64,000 nucleotides of DNA from JACMLD01 sp039919885 (GCA_039919885.1 JBDSEV010000075.1:1-64000), one strand, 5' to 3'; shown: positions 24,697-34,582, counted from the stretch's first letter. Notes: generated by a model from the sequence alone, not told the origin. Numbers and translations: made by a program.

Positions 24697-25944
24697 CTAT
24701 GGATACAGCAAGTATTTTTTTCTCATTAATTTATATTGGCTCAATCCGGGTTCCCAGCTTTTGCGGATTTCCGCTTCTGACACACCCGCTATAATTTGTT
24801 CCTTGAAATGGGCAGTACCGGCAAGCTTGCTGATATTGCCCATTTCTTTGCTTTGGGTATAATCAAAAAATTTCTCTTTATAGGGATAGGCTTTGTACAG
24901 TTCCATCATCCACTGAATGTTTATCTGTTTCTTTTTCAGCAGTATCCCGATATCATATTTTCTGAGGTCAATACCGTAACAAATTTTGTCCATGTGCTGG
25001 GGCGTTTCACTCATTCCTTTTATACCAATGGGTGTAAAAGAAAAATCGTATTTGCCTTTTAAATCAGGATTGCCCAATACAGTAAAAGGGAAATAGGTGC
25101 CGCGTCCCAGGTTCAGCACAGTTCCTTCAAAAAGGCAAACGGAGGGGTACAGCATTACCGATTGCTGGGTATTAAGATTGGGCGATGGCTTTACCGGTAA
25201 TTCGTAATACATGTTGTGGTTATAATTGGCTACCGGAATAATTTTTATTTTGCACTTTATTCGGTTTGCCAGCCAGCCCTGGCCATTCAGCATTTGGGCA
25301 AATTCTGCAGTGGTTAGTCCATGGGTGATTGGTATGGGAAACATCCCGATACCAGATTTCAGCGCCATGTCCAGCACCGGGCCGTCTATCAAATAACCGT
25401 TGGGATTGGGCCTGTCCAGGATTAGCAATTCTTTACCATTGTCTGCACACGCTTCCATAATCCGGGCCAGCACATTGATATTGGTGTAAAAACGGCAGCC
25501 CACATCCTGCACGTCAAATATCATTATGTCTACATTGGCTAAATCTTCTTTGGATGGTTTTGTTTTGGCGCCATACAAAGAAATAACTGGTATGCCGGTA
25601 GCAGCATCAATTTCGTCCGAGACTTTAACACCCGCACTGGCGTTTCCCCTGAAACCATGCTCCGGGCCAAAGACTTTAACAATATTTATCCCGCGTGCAT
25701 GCAGGCTGTCTACCAGGTGGCGCCTGCCAATGATGGTGGTTGGATTGGCCAGCACAGCAACCCGCTTTCCTGCCAGGTACGGAACGTATTTTTCTGTTTG
25801 ATCGGCCCCGGTAATAATTGAGTGGCTGGTTGCGTTTTGTGGAAGGTGCGGCACCGATGCAACCTGCGAACATTGCGCAGCTGGTGTAAATGAAACTGGT
25901 AACGCAACCGTTGCAGCAATCACCAGCGAAAAAAATAATTTCAT
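24697..25944 (-). CDS. namZ: DUF1343 family exo-beta-N-acetylmuramidase (NamZ-like)
   Basis: 415 residues from the ATG at 25944 (a GTG two codons upstream is possible). A signal peptide covers the first 24 residues. The DUF1343 core is clear: AVLANPTTIIGRRHLVD, VKVFGPEHGFRGNA and IMIFDVQDVGCRFYTNI, whose Glu/His/Asp residues form the predicted active site. The family (GH171) releases MurNAc from peptidoglycan fragments. Its N-terminal signal suggests work on the periplasmic or outer surface. Single gene; the methyltransferase upstream is on the same strand 84 bases away. Confidence 0.88.
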   Translation of the reverse strand: MKLFFSLVIAATVALPVSFTPAAQCSQVASVPHLPQNATSHSIITGADQTEKYVPYLAGKRVAVLANPTTIIGRRHLVDSLHARGINIVKVFGPEHGFRGNASAGVKVSDEIDAATGIPVISLYGAKTKPSKEDLANVDIMIFDVQDVGCRFYTNINVLARIMEACADNGKELLILDRPNPNGYLIDGPVLDMALKSGIGMFPIPITHGLTTAEFAQMLNGQGWLANRIKCKIKIIPVANYNHNMYYELPVKPSPNLNTQQSVMLYPSVCLFEGTVLNLGRGTYFPFTVLGNPDLKGKYDFSFTPIGIKGMSETPQHMDKICYGIDLRKYDIGILLKKKQINIQWMMELYKAYPYKEKFFDYTQSKEMGNISKLAGTAHFKEQIIAGVSEAEIRKSWEPGLSQYKLMRKKYLLYP

Positions 25945-26028
25945 GTGCACAATTTTTGTTCAATTAAAGATACAGTGTCAAGGAAAAAGAACATTCCGCG
26001 CCTTCAAAGATCATTTAGCGCCTCGTCC

Positions 26029-26730
26029 CTAAGCAGGTGTGCTGATTTTTTGCAGCCGCACCAAAAATTGCCCGTTTTCATCTTCAGTGATGTATTCATC
26101 CTGCCAGCCCTCGGATAATGCGATGGCGGATAATGTAAAGCGATCTACATATAACCAGTTGAACCAGCCGGTTTTTTTTCCTTTGTATTGATACCGGTAC
26201 GCAATCTCACCATAATAATTTTTCAAATCCGGAAACTGATGCTGGTATACGTACGCTACATCTGAAGAATCAAAGATCAGCTGGCCGCCCGGGCGCAGCA
26301 AGCTTGCGGCATGCTGAAGAAATTGCCGGAGGCCTGCGAGCGTGCCTGATAACCCGATGCCATTCATCAGCAGCAATAAGGTATCGTATTTGTCTTGCGA
26401 ATAATTAAATATATCCGCTGTGATAACTTTCTGCACCCCGCGCTGTACCATTACGGAAGACGACAGCTCAGATATTTCGAGCGCAGTTACGTGTTTGCCG
26501 TGTTCCTGTAACCACAGGGCATGGCTACCCGCCCCCGCACCGATGTCCAGTATCTTTCCACTGCACAACTGCAGGGCTGCATGTTCTAACGGCGGCATCT
26601 GGTTGCCAGTCCTGAAATAAGCAGCAACGGGCATTTCTTCTTTTGGCCCGTAGGTATTGTGTATCCAAAGCTTGCCGGGCCTACGCCCGTTTTGATAATC
26701 GGCAATCGCCTGCCCCAGCGGATCGGTCAT
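26029..26730 (-). CDS. Class I SAM-dependent methyltransferase
   Basis: 233 residues, cytoplasmic. The SAM-binding motif I is ILDIGAGAGSHALWL near residue 60, motif II acid at TALEIS near 83, and motif IV-V region around DTLLLLMNGIGLSG and LLRPGGQLIFDSSDV. The N-terminal NGRRPGKLWIHNTYGPKEEMP segment is shared by a group of small Bacteroidota methyltransferases. Substrate unknown. It precedes namZ on the same strand with 84 bases between. Confidence 0.87.
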   Translation of the reverse strand: MTDPLGQAIADYQNGRRPGKLWIHNTYGPKEEMPVAAYFRTGNQMPPLEHAALQLCSGKILDIGAGAGSHALWLQEHGKHVTALEISELSSSVMVQRGVQKVITADIFNYSQDKYDTLLLLMNGIGLSGTLAGLRQFLQHAASLLRPGGQLIFDSSDVAYVYQHQFPDLKNYYGEIAYRYQYKGKKTGWFNWLYVDRFTLSAIALSEGWQDEYITEDENGQFLVRLQKISTPA

Positions 26731-26858
26731 GCCATGAAAATAATACTTTATAGGTTTTTGGTTCGAAAAAAAAATCTTTCGTGCCTGTTGCGTTTTTTGT
26801 GTATTACCTTCAATATTGCGGCAGACAACACCCTGTCCAAGCGAAAAAGCAGCCCAAT

Positions 26859-27539
26859 ATGAAAAATAAATTTTTAACCGGTCTTATCAGTCTTACCTTG
26901 TATTTTCCCATTATTGCGAATGCGCAGGTATATAGTCTCTTCAATGGCAGCAGCCTGGCCGGGTGGCATATTGATGTTCCGGAAATGGACACCAACAAGC
27001 TCGCTAAAAATCCTTTTATCGTAAGAAACGGCATGTTGGTAAGTATGGGCGAACCCAACGGCCACCTGATTACTGACTCTGTTTACAGCGATTACACATT
27101 GCAGGTAGAGTACCGTTTTGCAGGCAAGCCAGGCAACTGTGGTGTGCTGGTACACGCTTCAACGCCGCGGGCGCTGTATAAGATGTTTCCTAAATCTATT
27201 GAGTGCCAGATGATGCACGAAAACGCCGGTGATTTCTGGTGTATTGTTGAGGACATCAGTGTTCCGGAGATGGAAGCCAGGCGCGGACCCAAAGCAGCAT
27301 GGGGTATTACGGAAGGAAAAGAAAGGCGCATTAAGAATCTTACCGATAACTCAGAACATCCGCTGGGAGAATGGAACACAATGATAGTTGAGTGTAAAGG
27401 AAACAGGATTAAAGTGTGGGTAAACAATGATGTAGTTAATGACGGTTTTAATTGTACCGCATCAAAAGGCAATATAGCGTTGCAAGCGGAAGGTGCCGAA
27501 GTAGAATTCAGGAAGGTGCAAATCACCAGGAATAAATAG
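26859..27539 (+). CDS. DUF1080 family protein (3-keto-disaccharide hydrolase-like)
   Basis: 226 residues from the ATG at 26859, which starts the signal peptide MKNKFLTGLISLTLYFP with AQ cleavage. The domain is the concanavalin-like DUF1080/PF06439 fold: YSLFNGSSLAGWHID, LITDSVYSDYTLQVEYRF, GNCGVLVHAS, YPKSIECQ-type core and LGEWNTMIVECKGNRIKVWVN. Family members include hydrolases that cleave 3-keto-glycosides in the periplasm. The other parts expected in such a pathway, Gfo/Idh/MocA oxidoreductases and a TIM-barrel isomerase-like protein, occur elsewhere in the window, but not next to it. The call to hydrolase activity is inferred. Confidence 0.87.
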   Translation: MKNKFLTGLISLTLYFPIIANAQVYSLFNGSSLAGWHIDVPEMDTNKLAKNPFIVRNGMLVSMGEPNGHLITDSVYSDYTLQVEYRFAGKPGNCGVLVHASTPRALYKMFPKSIECQMMHENAGDFWCIVEDISVPEMEARRGPKAAWGITEGKERRIKNLTDNSEHPLGEWNTMIVECKGNRIKVWVNNDVVNDGFNCTASKGNIALQAEGAEVEFRKVQITRNK

Positions 27540-27567
27540 ATGGCACAACGGATGTTAATCCAACTGG

Positions 27568-28062
27568 TCATTGTTTTCTCTCGCCGGTAAATTTTTCCCA
27601 CAAGATAAAATCCTGGCCATACCAATGGTTCCTAATTGTTGCAAGCTGTGCGTACCCCGCGCCGGTGAGTAAATGAATGGCTGCCTGGTTGGTAGTCCGG
27701 CAATCGCACCATATTTTATGACAGGATCGCTCAGCAACGCTTTCTTCCAGCTTATTTAACAGCTGCCTGGTAATTCCTTTACCGCGGTTCGCGGCAATGA
27801 CCCCAAACCATTCTAGCCAGATCGTATAATCGTCGAAACGGCTAAGGCAGAAGCCGACTATAGCATCACCCATGTGCGCTATTATTACCGCGTACCGGTC
27901 GTCATTTATTTTTGTGAGCAATGCAGCCGGCGAATACCTGGACGTCTCATGTTGCTTTGCCAGCGCGTTGTAATGCGGAATATCATTGATAAGTGTGGTA
28001 AGAACTGCAGCGAGTTGTTCGGCATCCTGCGGAGCCGCCAACCGGAGTAGGATATCAGGCAT
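27568..28062 (-). CDS. GNAT family N-acetyltransferase
   Basis: 164 residues with the GNAT core: a substrate-side N-terminal half and the acetyl-CoA-binding motif A VIAANRGKGITRQLLNKLEE near residue 88 (consensus R/Q-x-x-G-x-G/A). The closing strand includes GAGYAQLATIRNHWYGQDFILWEK. Substrate unknown. Convergent with the DUF1080 gene 28 bases away; follows the RlmL-like gene by 45 bases on the same strand. Confidence 0.88.
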   Translation of the reverse strand: MPDILLRLAAPQDAEQLAAVLTTLINDIPHYNALAKQHETSRYSPAALLTKINDDRYAVIIAHMGDAIVGFCLSRFDDYTIWLEWFGVIAANRGKGITRQLLNKLEESVAERSCHKIWCDCRTTNQAAIHLLTGAGYAQLATIRNHWYGQDFILWEKFTGERKQ

Positions 28063-28107
28063 TGTATTGTAAATTTTGACTTGGCAATTGCCCGGTTTAG
28101 CAAGGCG

Positions 28108-29295
28108 CTAGGTTAACGCTGCGGCAGATTTGTCTGTTTTCCTGGTACCGCTGTAGAGTTCATATTCCAACAAGCGGCAATCAATGGTACTCGTATAAAA
28201 TTCAATCCTTCGCGCAGCTTTCAATCCAATTTTCTTTGCAAGTTCCAGGTTGCCGGTAAAAACATACCCGAAATAACCACCGCAGGATTTTTTCATAAAA
28301 TCGCCTATCTGGCTGTACGTTAATTCAAGTTCTGCAATATTACCCAGTCGTTCGCCATATTCGGGGTTCAGCATCACCACCCCGCCATTTTCCTGCGGCA
28401 CTTCAGTGGCGGCAAAATCACACACGCGAAAATCAATCATACCGGCAACGCCCGCAGCAATGGCGTTTTTCCGGGCGTTTTCAACGGCTTGTTCACTGTA
28501 GTCTGTAGCAATGATACGCGGTACGGCCTTGTCGTTAATTTGCAGTTCAAGCAGTGCATCCTGTTGCCGGTACACTTCTTCATTATAATCTTTCAGGTAC
28601 ATAAAAGCATAGGAATTTCTGAACAGGCCAGGTCTGCGGTTGCTGGCAATCATTGCCGCTTCGATAGCCAGTGTGCCAGAACCGCACATGGGGTTAACGA
28701 AGGGCTTTGTTCTGTCCCAGCGCGTTGCATAGATAACTGCAGCAGCGAGTGCTTCCAGCATGGGCGCCTGGCCCGGGAGTTTTCGGTAACCATGTCTTGC
28801 CAGCGAGTGGCCGGAAGTATCTATAAATATTTCAGCCGCTTCCAGTTTCCAGAACAAATGAATAACTGCGCCTGAAAGTTCTGACCCGGTTGATGGCCGG
28901 CTGCCCCGTTTATTGCGCAGCCTGTCTGCAATGGCATCTTTAACGCGGAGGTTGGCAAACATGCTGTTGTTGATGCTTTCATTCTGTACATTACTGGTTA
29001 CCGAAAAGTAGCCGTCTTCCGGTAAGATATTTTCCCATTCGTAATTTAACAGGTGACGATATACGTCGTCTGCATTGGCAGCTTCAAACTTGCCGAGGCT
29101 GTACAACACCTGGCTGGCACAACGCAGCTGGCAGTTCAGTTGTATACAATCGTTCAGGGTACCGCGCAATCGCACACCCGTCACAAAACTTTCTGTGGTA
29201 CTAATACCAAGAGCTTCCACTTCCTGTAGCAGCCACGGTGTGATGCGCTTGTGACAGGTAATGGTGATATCGCCGGGAACAGTAAACAAAGTCAT
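28108..29295 (-). CDS. THUMP-domain class I rRNA methyltransferase (RlmL/RlmK N2-guanosine type)
   Basis: 395 residues. The N-terminal third is a THUMP RNA-binding domain (about 45-160), followed by the methyltransferase domain with NPMCGSGTLAIEAAMIA (motif I), IIATDYSEQAVENARKNA (motif II) and the catalytic NPEYGERLG. The usual N-P-P-Y is N-P-E-Y here, a form I believe also occurs in other Bacteroidota. It probably modifies a guanosine in 23S rRNA, as E. coli RlmL does, but it lacks RlmL's second C-terminal methyltransferase domain. Adjacent GNAT gene lies downstream. Confidence 0.88.
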   Translation of the reverse strand: MTLFTVPGDITITCHKRITPWLLQEVEALGISTTESFVTGVRLRGTLNDCIQLNCQLRCASQVLYSLGKFEAANADDVYRHLLNYEWENILPEDGYFSVTSNVQNESINNSMFANLRVKDAIADRLRNKRGSRPSTGSELSGAVIHLFWKLEAAEIFIDTSGHSLARHGYRKLPGQAPMLEALAAAVIYATRWDRTKPFVNPMCGSGTLAIEAAMIASNRRPGLFRNSYAFMYLKDYNEEVYRQQDALLELQINDKAVPRIIATDYSEQAVENARKNAIAAGVAGMIDFRVCDFAATEVPQENGGVVMLNPEYGERLGNIAELELTYSQIGDFMKKSCGGYFGYVFTGNLELAKKIGLKAARRIEFYTSTIDCRLLEYELYSGTRKTDKSAAALT

Positions 29296-29415
29296 AGGGG
29301 TTAAAGATAAAGGCTTATATTAAATCTGCACTAAAAAGATGATTCAATTGCAGGAAAGTGGTATTGTTGCGTACTGCAATTCCATTAGCTTGTATAAATC
29401 TAAAACAACAAATAT

Positions 29416-29715
29416 ATGGCACTAACAAAAATTGATGAATACGAAGTAATGTATTCAGGCAACAAGTTTTTTCCGCGGATATGGCTGAAAAGTGGCGCAA
29501 AATATATCGGGCAGCTGGTGTTTCAGCCAGACGGTTCGGTGTTACCTGCGGACGCTGTGGCAGGCAGCCAGGTAAATATTTATTATCACCTTACCGATTA
29601 TGCACACTGCATAGATTTGTTAAGGAACGAGAAGCCGGTATACCTGCTCTTCAGCAGCGGTGCCACTGAAAATGGTATTAAAACAACAGCCGAAACAGTA
29701 GGAGAGGGCGAATAA
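29416..29715 (+). CDS. Conserved hypothetical protein
   Basis: 99 residues, cytoplasmic, with a compact beta-rich pattern: YEVMYSGNKFFPRIWLKSG, YIGQLVFQPDGSVLPAD and VNIYYHLTDYAHCIDLLRNEKPVYLLF. No known catalytic motif. The pattern looks like a small conserved Bacteroidota domain, but I cannot name the family. Flanked by a clear bidirectional terminator downstream. Confidence 0.7.
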   Translation: MALTKIDEYEVMYSGNKFFPRIWLKSGAKYIGQLVFQPDGSVLPADAVAGSQVNIYYHLTDYAHCIDLLRNEKPVYLLFSSGATENGIKTTAETVGEGE

Positions 29716-29756
29716 GTACAACTTACCGCTGCGCAAAATATATACACGCCGAAACA

Positions 29757-29811
29757 TAAAAAAAATGAACAATAGCTTTGCAGTGCAAAACCATTGCTCA
29801 TTTTTTTTATA
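29757..29811. terminator. Bidirectional terminator hairpin
   Basis: An A-run with ATGAACAAT (29757-29773) pairs with ATTGCTCAT and a T-run (29793-29811); an inner TTTGC/GCAAA pair extends the stem. It lies between convergent genes and can serve both. Confidence 0.8.
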
Positions 29812-29834
29812 TCAGCCGTCCGGGAACGCTATAA

Positions 29835-30551
29835 CTACATACGTCCGTGTTTCATCATAAAAAATGGCCTGCAAGTAAATACCAGGCCTGCGTACAGCTG
29901 GCTCAAGTTATCCACTGGAGCATTCATGAATACCTGGTTTTGGCTACTGCGCCACGCGCGGTCATTGAAACTACGCGTGTATACTGCCTGCAATCCGATG
30001 GAACACTGGTGTTTTGCAGATTTTGCAGCAATGCCCAGGCCAAGGCGGTAATTAAAGAAGCCATTGGTAAGGTCCAGTGAGCGGATACTATTTTGAACAG
30101 CGGGTGACTGCAACACATCGTCAAAATTTACCCCTGAATTGTCCTTATAATAACGGGCCTGGTAGCGCTGGTATCCCAAACCCACCAAAGGGAAAATGGC
30201 AACTTTCTCATCTTTAATAAAGTCGTACCCGATGTCTGCGCCCGCACCTATATAACGGATGGTACTACTCCTTTTATCACGATCGCCACTCATGCTACTA
30301 CCACCCATCAGGTTAATCTGAGAAATAAATTGGTGTTTTTCTTTAAACCAACCGAGCTGCAAAACACCCGTAGCGTTTCTTAATTCTTTGTATTGCGGAA
30401 AGTTGGCAATCCGGCTGTTGAGTCCTTCAAACTTTTGAAAACTGATGCCCAATGCGCGTGACATTTCCGGAAAGTCCATCATTTTTTTATCATCTTGTGC
30501 AATTGCCAGCACACTGATAAACAGAAAGGCAAACGATACTAAAATTTTCAT
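29835..30551 (-). CDS. Secreted/outer-membrane protein of unknown function
   Basis: 238 residues from the ATG at 30551, which starts MKILVSFAFLFISVLAIAQ (signal peptide). The upstream in-frame extension is not plausible. The mature part alternates short amphipathic strands (IRYIGAGADIGYDF, VAIFPLVGLGYQRYQ, LGLGIAAKSAKHQCSIGLQAVYT), consistent with a small outer-membrane barrel. Family unknown. Single gene. Confidence 0.7.
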   Translation of the reverse strand: MKILVSFAFLFISVLAIAQDDKKMMDFPEMSRALGISFQKFEGLNSRIANFPQYKELRNATGVLQLGWFKEKHQFISQINLMGGSSMSGDRDKRSSTIRYIGAGADIGYDFIKDEKVAIFPLVGLGYQRYQARYYKDNSGVNFDDVLQSPAVQNSIRSLDLTNGFFNYRLGLGIAAKSAKHQCSIGLQAVYTRSFNDRAWRSSQNQVFMNAPVDNLSQLYAGLVFTCRPFFMMKHGRM

Positions 30552-31042
30552 GGTTTTTATTTTAAATTGAAATGAATGAACTGAATTTTTGAACACTAAT
30601 TGCTATCGCTTATCTTCTAATATTTTTATACTGCAGTGATAGTTTCCCGGTAAATTCGCCTACGCGACCAGGTTTTGCGCTATTACTATATAGTGTTGAT
30701 AGTACGGTACCCACTATAAATTTGTTTCCTGTGCACTGCAATTGTTAACGCGCTTCTGTTCCTTTTCCAGTAACGTACCGCAGTTGCTTATGGTTCGCAT
30801 GTAAGCGCTTAATTTTAGCGATACTTTAAAAGATCATGCCAGACTCCTCAGGCATTGATGAATTAATTATTGGAAAATAAACAGCAACCAGGGAAGACAA
30901 TTGTTGCTTAATTTTTCTAATCATTTCTTGCAAAATAGTTAAACACACCAGGAAGCGGTACCGGGTGGTGCAAGCACGGATTAATCTCTGCCAGCAAGCA
31001 GCTGCAGTTAATGATAATTACGGAATTACAAGCGGTCCGGTT
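30552..31042. other. Intergenic region
   Basis: About 490 bases, AT-rich, between two minus-strand genes. A short inverted repeat TATAGTG/CACTATA with GGTACC inside lies at about 30688-30718. No gene or firm promoter was recognised. Confidence 0.45.
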
Positions 31043-32389
31043 TTATGGATGGATCCATGGACCCCGGTAAGGCCTTTGTAGAAGTTTGGTGGCCTCGGGA
31101 TCGCCCAGGAAAACTTTTTGAGTAGGGTCATATGCAAGCGGTCTGCCCAGTTTCATGGAGAGATTGGCAATAATACAACTTGCGGTAGAAATATGTCCCT
31201 GTTCAATATCCGCGACCGGCTTTCCCCCGGTATCAATGGCGTCCAGAAAATTGAGCATGTGCGAACGGGTTGCAGGTGCAGCATGTATCTCAATATCGGG
31301 TTCGGAAACGTCTACGGGATATTTGTCTTTTTCATATAATGCATCACGGTGAACGGGAGCCGCCTTGCCAACCGGTATAAAATCATATTTATACGGATCA
31401 CCGCAGAGGGTACCTTTTTCCCCATATATTTTAAATGCCCAGGGGTAATTGGGATCCGCAGGCGTACCCCAGGTACGGTGCTGCCAGATACAGTTAAGTC
31501 CATCGTATTCAAAAAGTGCACTCTGGGTGTCTGCAATATTGCTTTTACCGGGGTTAGGCATGTAAATGCCCCCTGTTGAGCTCACCCGGTTTGGCCACCC
31601 AAGATTAAGCATCCATCTAACGGCGTCGAACATGTGAACACACATATCGCCCATGATACCATTGCCGTATTCCATATAAGCCCTCCAGCGCCGGTGGGGA
31701 AGTCCGTCATAGGGAAGCATCGGTGCGGGTCCGGTCCACATTTCATAATCAAAAAAATCCGGGACGGGCTGTAATGGCAGGTTGCTGTTATTGCGCATAT
31801 GGTAATAGCAGCACAATTCTACATGCGAGACTTTGCCAAGCAATCCCGCATCCACAATGTTTTTCTTTGCATCAATTAAATGGGGTGTACTTCTGCGCTG
31901 CATGCCTACCTGTACCACCTTCTTATACTGCCGCGCCGCAGCCAGCATGGCTTCTCCTTCCAGCACATCCGTACTGATGGGTTTTTGCACATATACATGC
32001 GCCCCGGCTTTCAATGCGTCAATGGTGTGAAGTGCATGCCAGTGATCCGGTGAACCGATTAAGACAATATCCGGCTTCTGTTCATTTAGCAAGTTGCGGT
32101 AATCGCCGTAAAGCTGTGGTCGCTTTTGACCAGGCATGCGCTGGCCCACCATATCGGCGGCTTTGTCAAGCTGGTGCTTATCCACATCGCAGAGCGCAAC
32201 TACTTCAACCGGTGCTACCTGGATGAGCCGGAATAAATCACTCTTACCATACCATCCTGTGCCAATCAGCGCCACCTTGCGAACAGCCGGCTGGCGTACA
32301 AAATTCATTCCATTGGCACGCAGGGCTGCGAAAGCGAGTGCTGCCGAGGAGCCTTTAATGAAATTGCGGCGGTTGATGGCATTTGACAT
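31043..32389 (-). CDS. Gfo/Idh/MocA family oxidoreductase, Tat-type
   Basis: 448 residues from the ATG at 32389; the frame extends 13 codons upstream to a GTG. The N-terminus NRRNFIKGSSAALAFAAL is a twin-arginine signal, so the enzyme works in the periplasm. The Rossmann domain shows VALIGTGWYGKSDLFRL, VVALCDVDKHQLDKAADMVG and VLIGSPDHWHAL; the EKP-type motif appears as YVQKPISTD; the second half is the alpha/beta substrate domain. It probably oxidises or epimerises a sugar with bound NAD(P). A pentapeptide-repeat gene lies directly upstream on the same strand. Confidence 0.9.
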   Translation of the reverse strand: MSNAINRRNFIKGSSAALAFAALRANGMNFVRQPAVRKVALIGTGWYGKSDLFRLIQVAPVEVVALCDVDKHQLDKAADMVGQRMPGQKRPQLYGDYRNLLNEQKPDIVLIGSPDHWHALHTIDALKAGAHVYVQKPISTDVLEGEAMLAAARQYKKVVQVGMQRRSTPHLIDAKKNIVDAGLLGKVSHVELCCYYHMRNNSNLPLQPVPDFFDYEMWTGPAPMLPYDGLPHRRWRAYMEYGNGIMGDMCVHMFDAVRWMLNLGWPNRVSSTGGIYMPNPGKSNIADTQSALFEYDGLNCIWQHRTWGTPADPNYPWAFKIYGEKGTLCGDPYKYDFIPVGKAAPVHRDALYEKDKYPVDVSEPDIEIHAAPATRSHMLNFLDAIDTGGKPVADIEQGHISTASCIIANLSMKLGRPLAYDPTQKVFLGDPEATKLLQRPYRGPWIHP

Positions 32390-32451
32390 ATTGCGAATCG
32401 TTTGTATCGTGAAGGGAGATGCTGGCACACTAAAGATAATAAGGTTTCAGC

Positions 32452-33024
32452 TCATGCAATATCAATATCATACTTTGCGAGCAGACCGGCAATTCCAGAA
32501 TAAGAAAATTTAGCCTTTTTGATTTTATTCATTTCCGGGTCGAGCGCATAGTTTGTAGCTGTGCGGAAATCTGCTTTTTCCAACACGGCATGCACAAAGG
32601 CCGCCTGCAGTAAATTGCAATTTTTAAATACAGCGCCGGTGAGATCAGTTTCCGTAAAATCGGTGTCTTTCAACGAACAATCAGCGAACAGCGTTTTTTT
32701 CATTTTCTTTTGAAAGAAAGAGCTGTAATCCATCGGGCAGTTTTCAAAGGACGGCGAGAAATTGAAATTGTTGCAACGGCTAAAATCAATACCAACCAGT
32801 TTACACGCAGTAAACCGGACATTTTTGATACCTGTATTCTCCAGTACAGCGAGCGAGCAATTGCAAAGCTGAAAATGACAGTCCATAAAATCATCGTTCG
32901 TTAGATCAGCTTTTGAAAAATCACAGTTGATGAATGTGCAATCGGTAAAGGTCCTGCCGGAAGGATTTTTTTCAGTAAAGTCTACCCCTTCAAATATTTT
33001 TTCTTCGTAGAAAATAGTATTCAT
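32452..33024 (-). CDS. Pentapeptide repeat protein
   Basis: 190 residues made of pentapeptide repeats of A(D/N)LxX type with Cys, Phe and Leu at the centre positions: FINCDFSKADLTNDDFMDCHFQLCNC, then FADCSLKDTDFTETDLTGAVF and ALEKADFRTATN-like turns. This gives a right-handed quadrilateral beta helix. No other domain is visible; role unknown (some relatives bind DNA gyrase). No signal peptide. Located 62 bases upstream of the Gfo/Idh gene start. Confidence 0.88.
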   Translation of the reverse strand: MNTIFYEEKIFEGVDFTEKNPSGRTFTDCTFINCDFSKADLTNDDFMDCHFQLCNCSLAVLENTGIKNVRFTACKLVGIDFSRCNNFNFSPSFENCPMDYSSFFQKKMKKTLFADCSLKDTDFTETDLTGAVFKNCNLLQAAFVHAVLEKADFRTATNYALDPEMNKIKKAKFSYSGIAGLLAKYDIDIA

Positions 33025-33468
33025 CCTCTCTGATTTAATACGCCAAATATAACGGCAATTTCAATGCCGGCGCAACGGCTGCAATTCAAATAACGCTGCC
33101 CGTTTCCGCAGCCCTGCAGAACTAAATGAAAAGAAATAGCACCGGTGCTGATTTCAACCGTGGATGTTGCCGTGTAGGGAACGCATGCGGCACGGTGGTA
33201 AAGGTTGTTGTAACCGGCTACCACCTACGTTGGGATATTATCTGGCAGTTGGCCTGAAAAATTTTCCTTTTTTTAGCTGCGATATTTCTAACAAAAAATA
33301 GGATAGGCCGAATGCGCACCGACAAGCCGCGATTGCTTGCCAAACCAGCGGGAGCAAAAAATTGCGCATTATAGGTAAGCGCGCTCAACATTGCGTAGAC
33401 AGCCATGCTGCTGGCTGGCGCTGGCTGTGCTACGGTGAATTCACCTACACTTTTTTTGACGGCAGGAA
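33025..33468. other. Intergenic region
   Basis: About 440 bases with two short minus-strand frames that read as non-coding. No hairpin with a T-run and no -7 box were recognised. It holds the presumed promoter of the pentapeptide gene. Confidence 0.45.
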
Positions 33469-34047
33469 CTATTTTAATTTGAATATGACACCTACCTGGA
33501 ACCTGGTGATGTCATAACCAGCTTCTGCATTAAAACCAAAACGCGGTGCAACAAAATAAGAAGCACCGATAAATGCGCCGAACACCGGGATGACCTGGTC
33601 GCCCTCAAACCTGTTGTTATTGCGATAGCCATAATGATGAAAACCGACGCCGCCGGAAAATCCGCCGTAGGTGTCAAGTCCTTTAACTTTCCACCCATAA
33701 TGCCACGCAGAACGCATGGCAATTATCGCTGTGCGACTGCGGTAATCATCGTAATAACCGCCATTGGAAAAAGATGCGCCTGCTTCTGCGCCCAGCGTTA
33801 TCGTTCCCGGGCCCGCATGCCACAAGCCCCATTCCACCGCCGCTTTCATTCCAAAAGGGGAATTGTAATAATGGTCTTTGTATTCACTTCCAATGCCGAT
33901 ACCCAGGTTTAATGTAGCGCTTCCTACATGTACAGGGGCCATGGGGCCGCTAACCCCACGCCGGGCTTTATTTTGTGCAAATGAAGTTTGTACCATGCAC
34001 GTGCAAACAGCCCCGGTCACTAGTAAAATCACCCATAATTTTTTCAT
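33469..34047 (-). CDS. Probable outer membrane beta-barrel protein
   Basis: 192 residues with a signal peptide ending SFAQ near residue 25. The mature protein is rich in Gly, Tyr and Phe in alternating strands (LNLGIGIGSEYKDHYYN, GAEAGASFSNGG, FGFNAEAGYDITRFQVGVIFKL), ending in a strand typical of an outer-membrane barrel. No family name. Single gene. Confidence 0.72.
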   Translation of the reverse strand: MKKLWVILLVTGAVCTCMVQTSFAQNKARRGVSGPMAPVHVGSATLNLGIGIGSEYKDHYYNSPFGMKAAVEWGLWHAGPGTITLGAEAGASFSNGGYYDDYRSRTAIIAMRSAWHYGWKVKGLDTYGGFSGGVGFHHYGYRNNNRFEGDQVIPVFGAFIGASYFVAPRFGFNAEAGYDITRFQVGVIFKLK

Positions 34048-34365
34048 ATCCGCCTATCGACAAATATGGTGCCATCGCAGATTTAGCTAAGACGCCACGA
34101 AAGGATAGTACCAGTGGCGGACATATTTGCAAAATTGTAGCAAATAAGTCGCAACGGGTTCCGCGACATAAACAACCTAGGTACTATCGGTTGACTGCTC
34201 CATACTGGGCTGAGCCGCTTAACAGCAAACCCTGGCAGCAGACGTAATACCCGACGGCGGCACCGTAAATACACCTCCAAGAAAGGGTAGTTGTCGGTAT
34301 TGCACAAAATCAAAGATTGCAGTTTTTTTACATCATTAGCACGAACCCAATATGATACCACGCAT
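34048..34365. other. Intergenic region
   Basis: 318 bases before the small gene at 34366. No gene or clear control site recognised. Confidence 0.45.
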
Positions 34366-34542
34366 ATGAAATTGATGATGTACCTCGGTGATGACCTGAT
34401 TGAAGCGGTTCCGCTCGACCAGGAACGCATCCCAAAGCCCGGTTACCTGGGCAGCTTTAAGCGCGGCCTGAAGGAAAAATACCGGGAAATGATTGCACAA
34501 TTTTCGGAACCACCTGAGTTCCTAGTAATCAATGTGGCATAA
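34366..34542 (+). CDS. Small conserved hypothetical protein
   Basis: 58 residues from the ATG at 34366 (the frame extends upstream but the extra segment is not plausible). The sequence starts MKLMMYLGDDLIEAVPLDQ and continues with PGYLGSFKRGLKEKYREMIAQ, then ends PPEFLVINVA. It resembles a short protein widespread in Chitinophagaceae, from memory. Function unknown; soluble, no signal peptide. Confidence 0.65.
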   Translation: MKLMMYLGDDLIEAVPLDQERIPKPGYLGSFKRGLKEKYREMIAQFSEPPEFLVINVA

Positions 34543-34582
34543 CGGCAGCCAACAGCGCAGTCAGCCCGCCTACCAACAACAG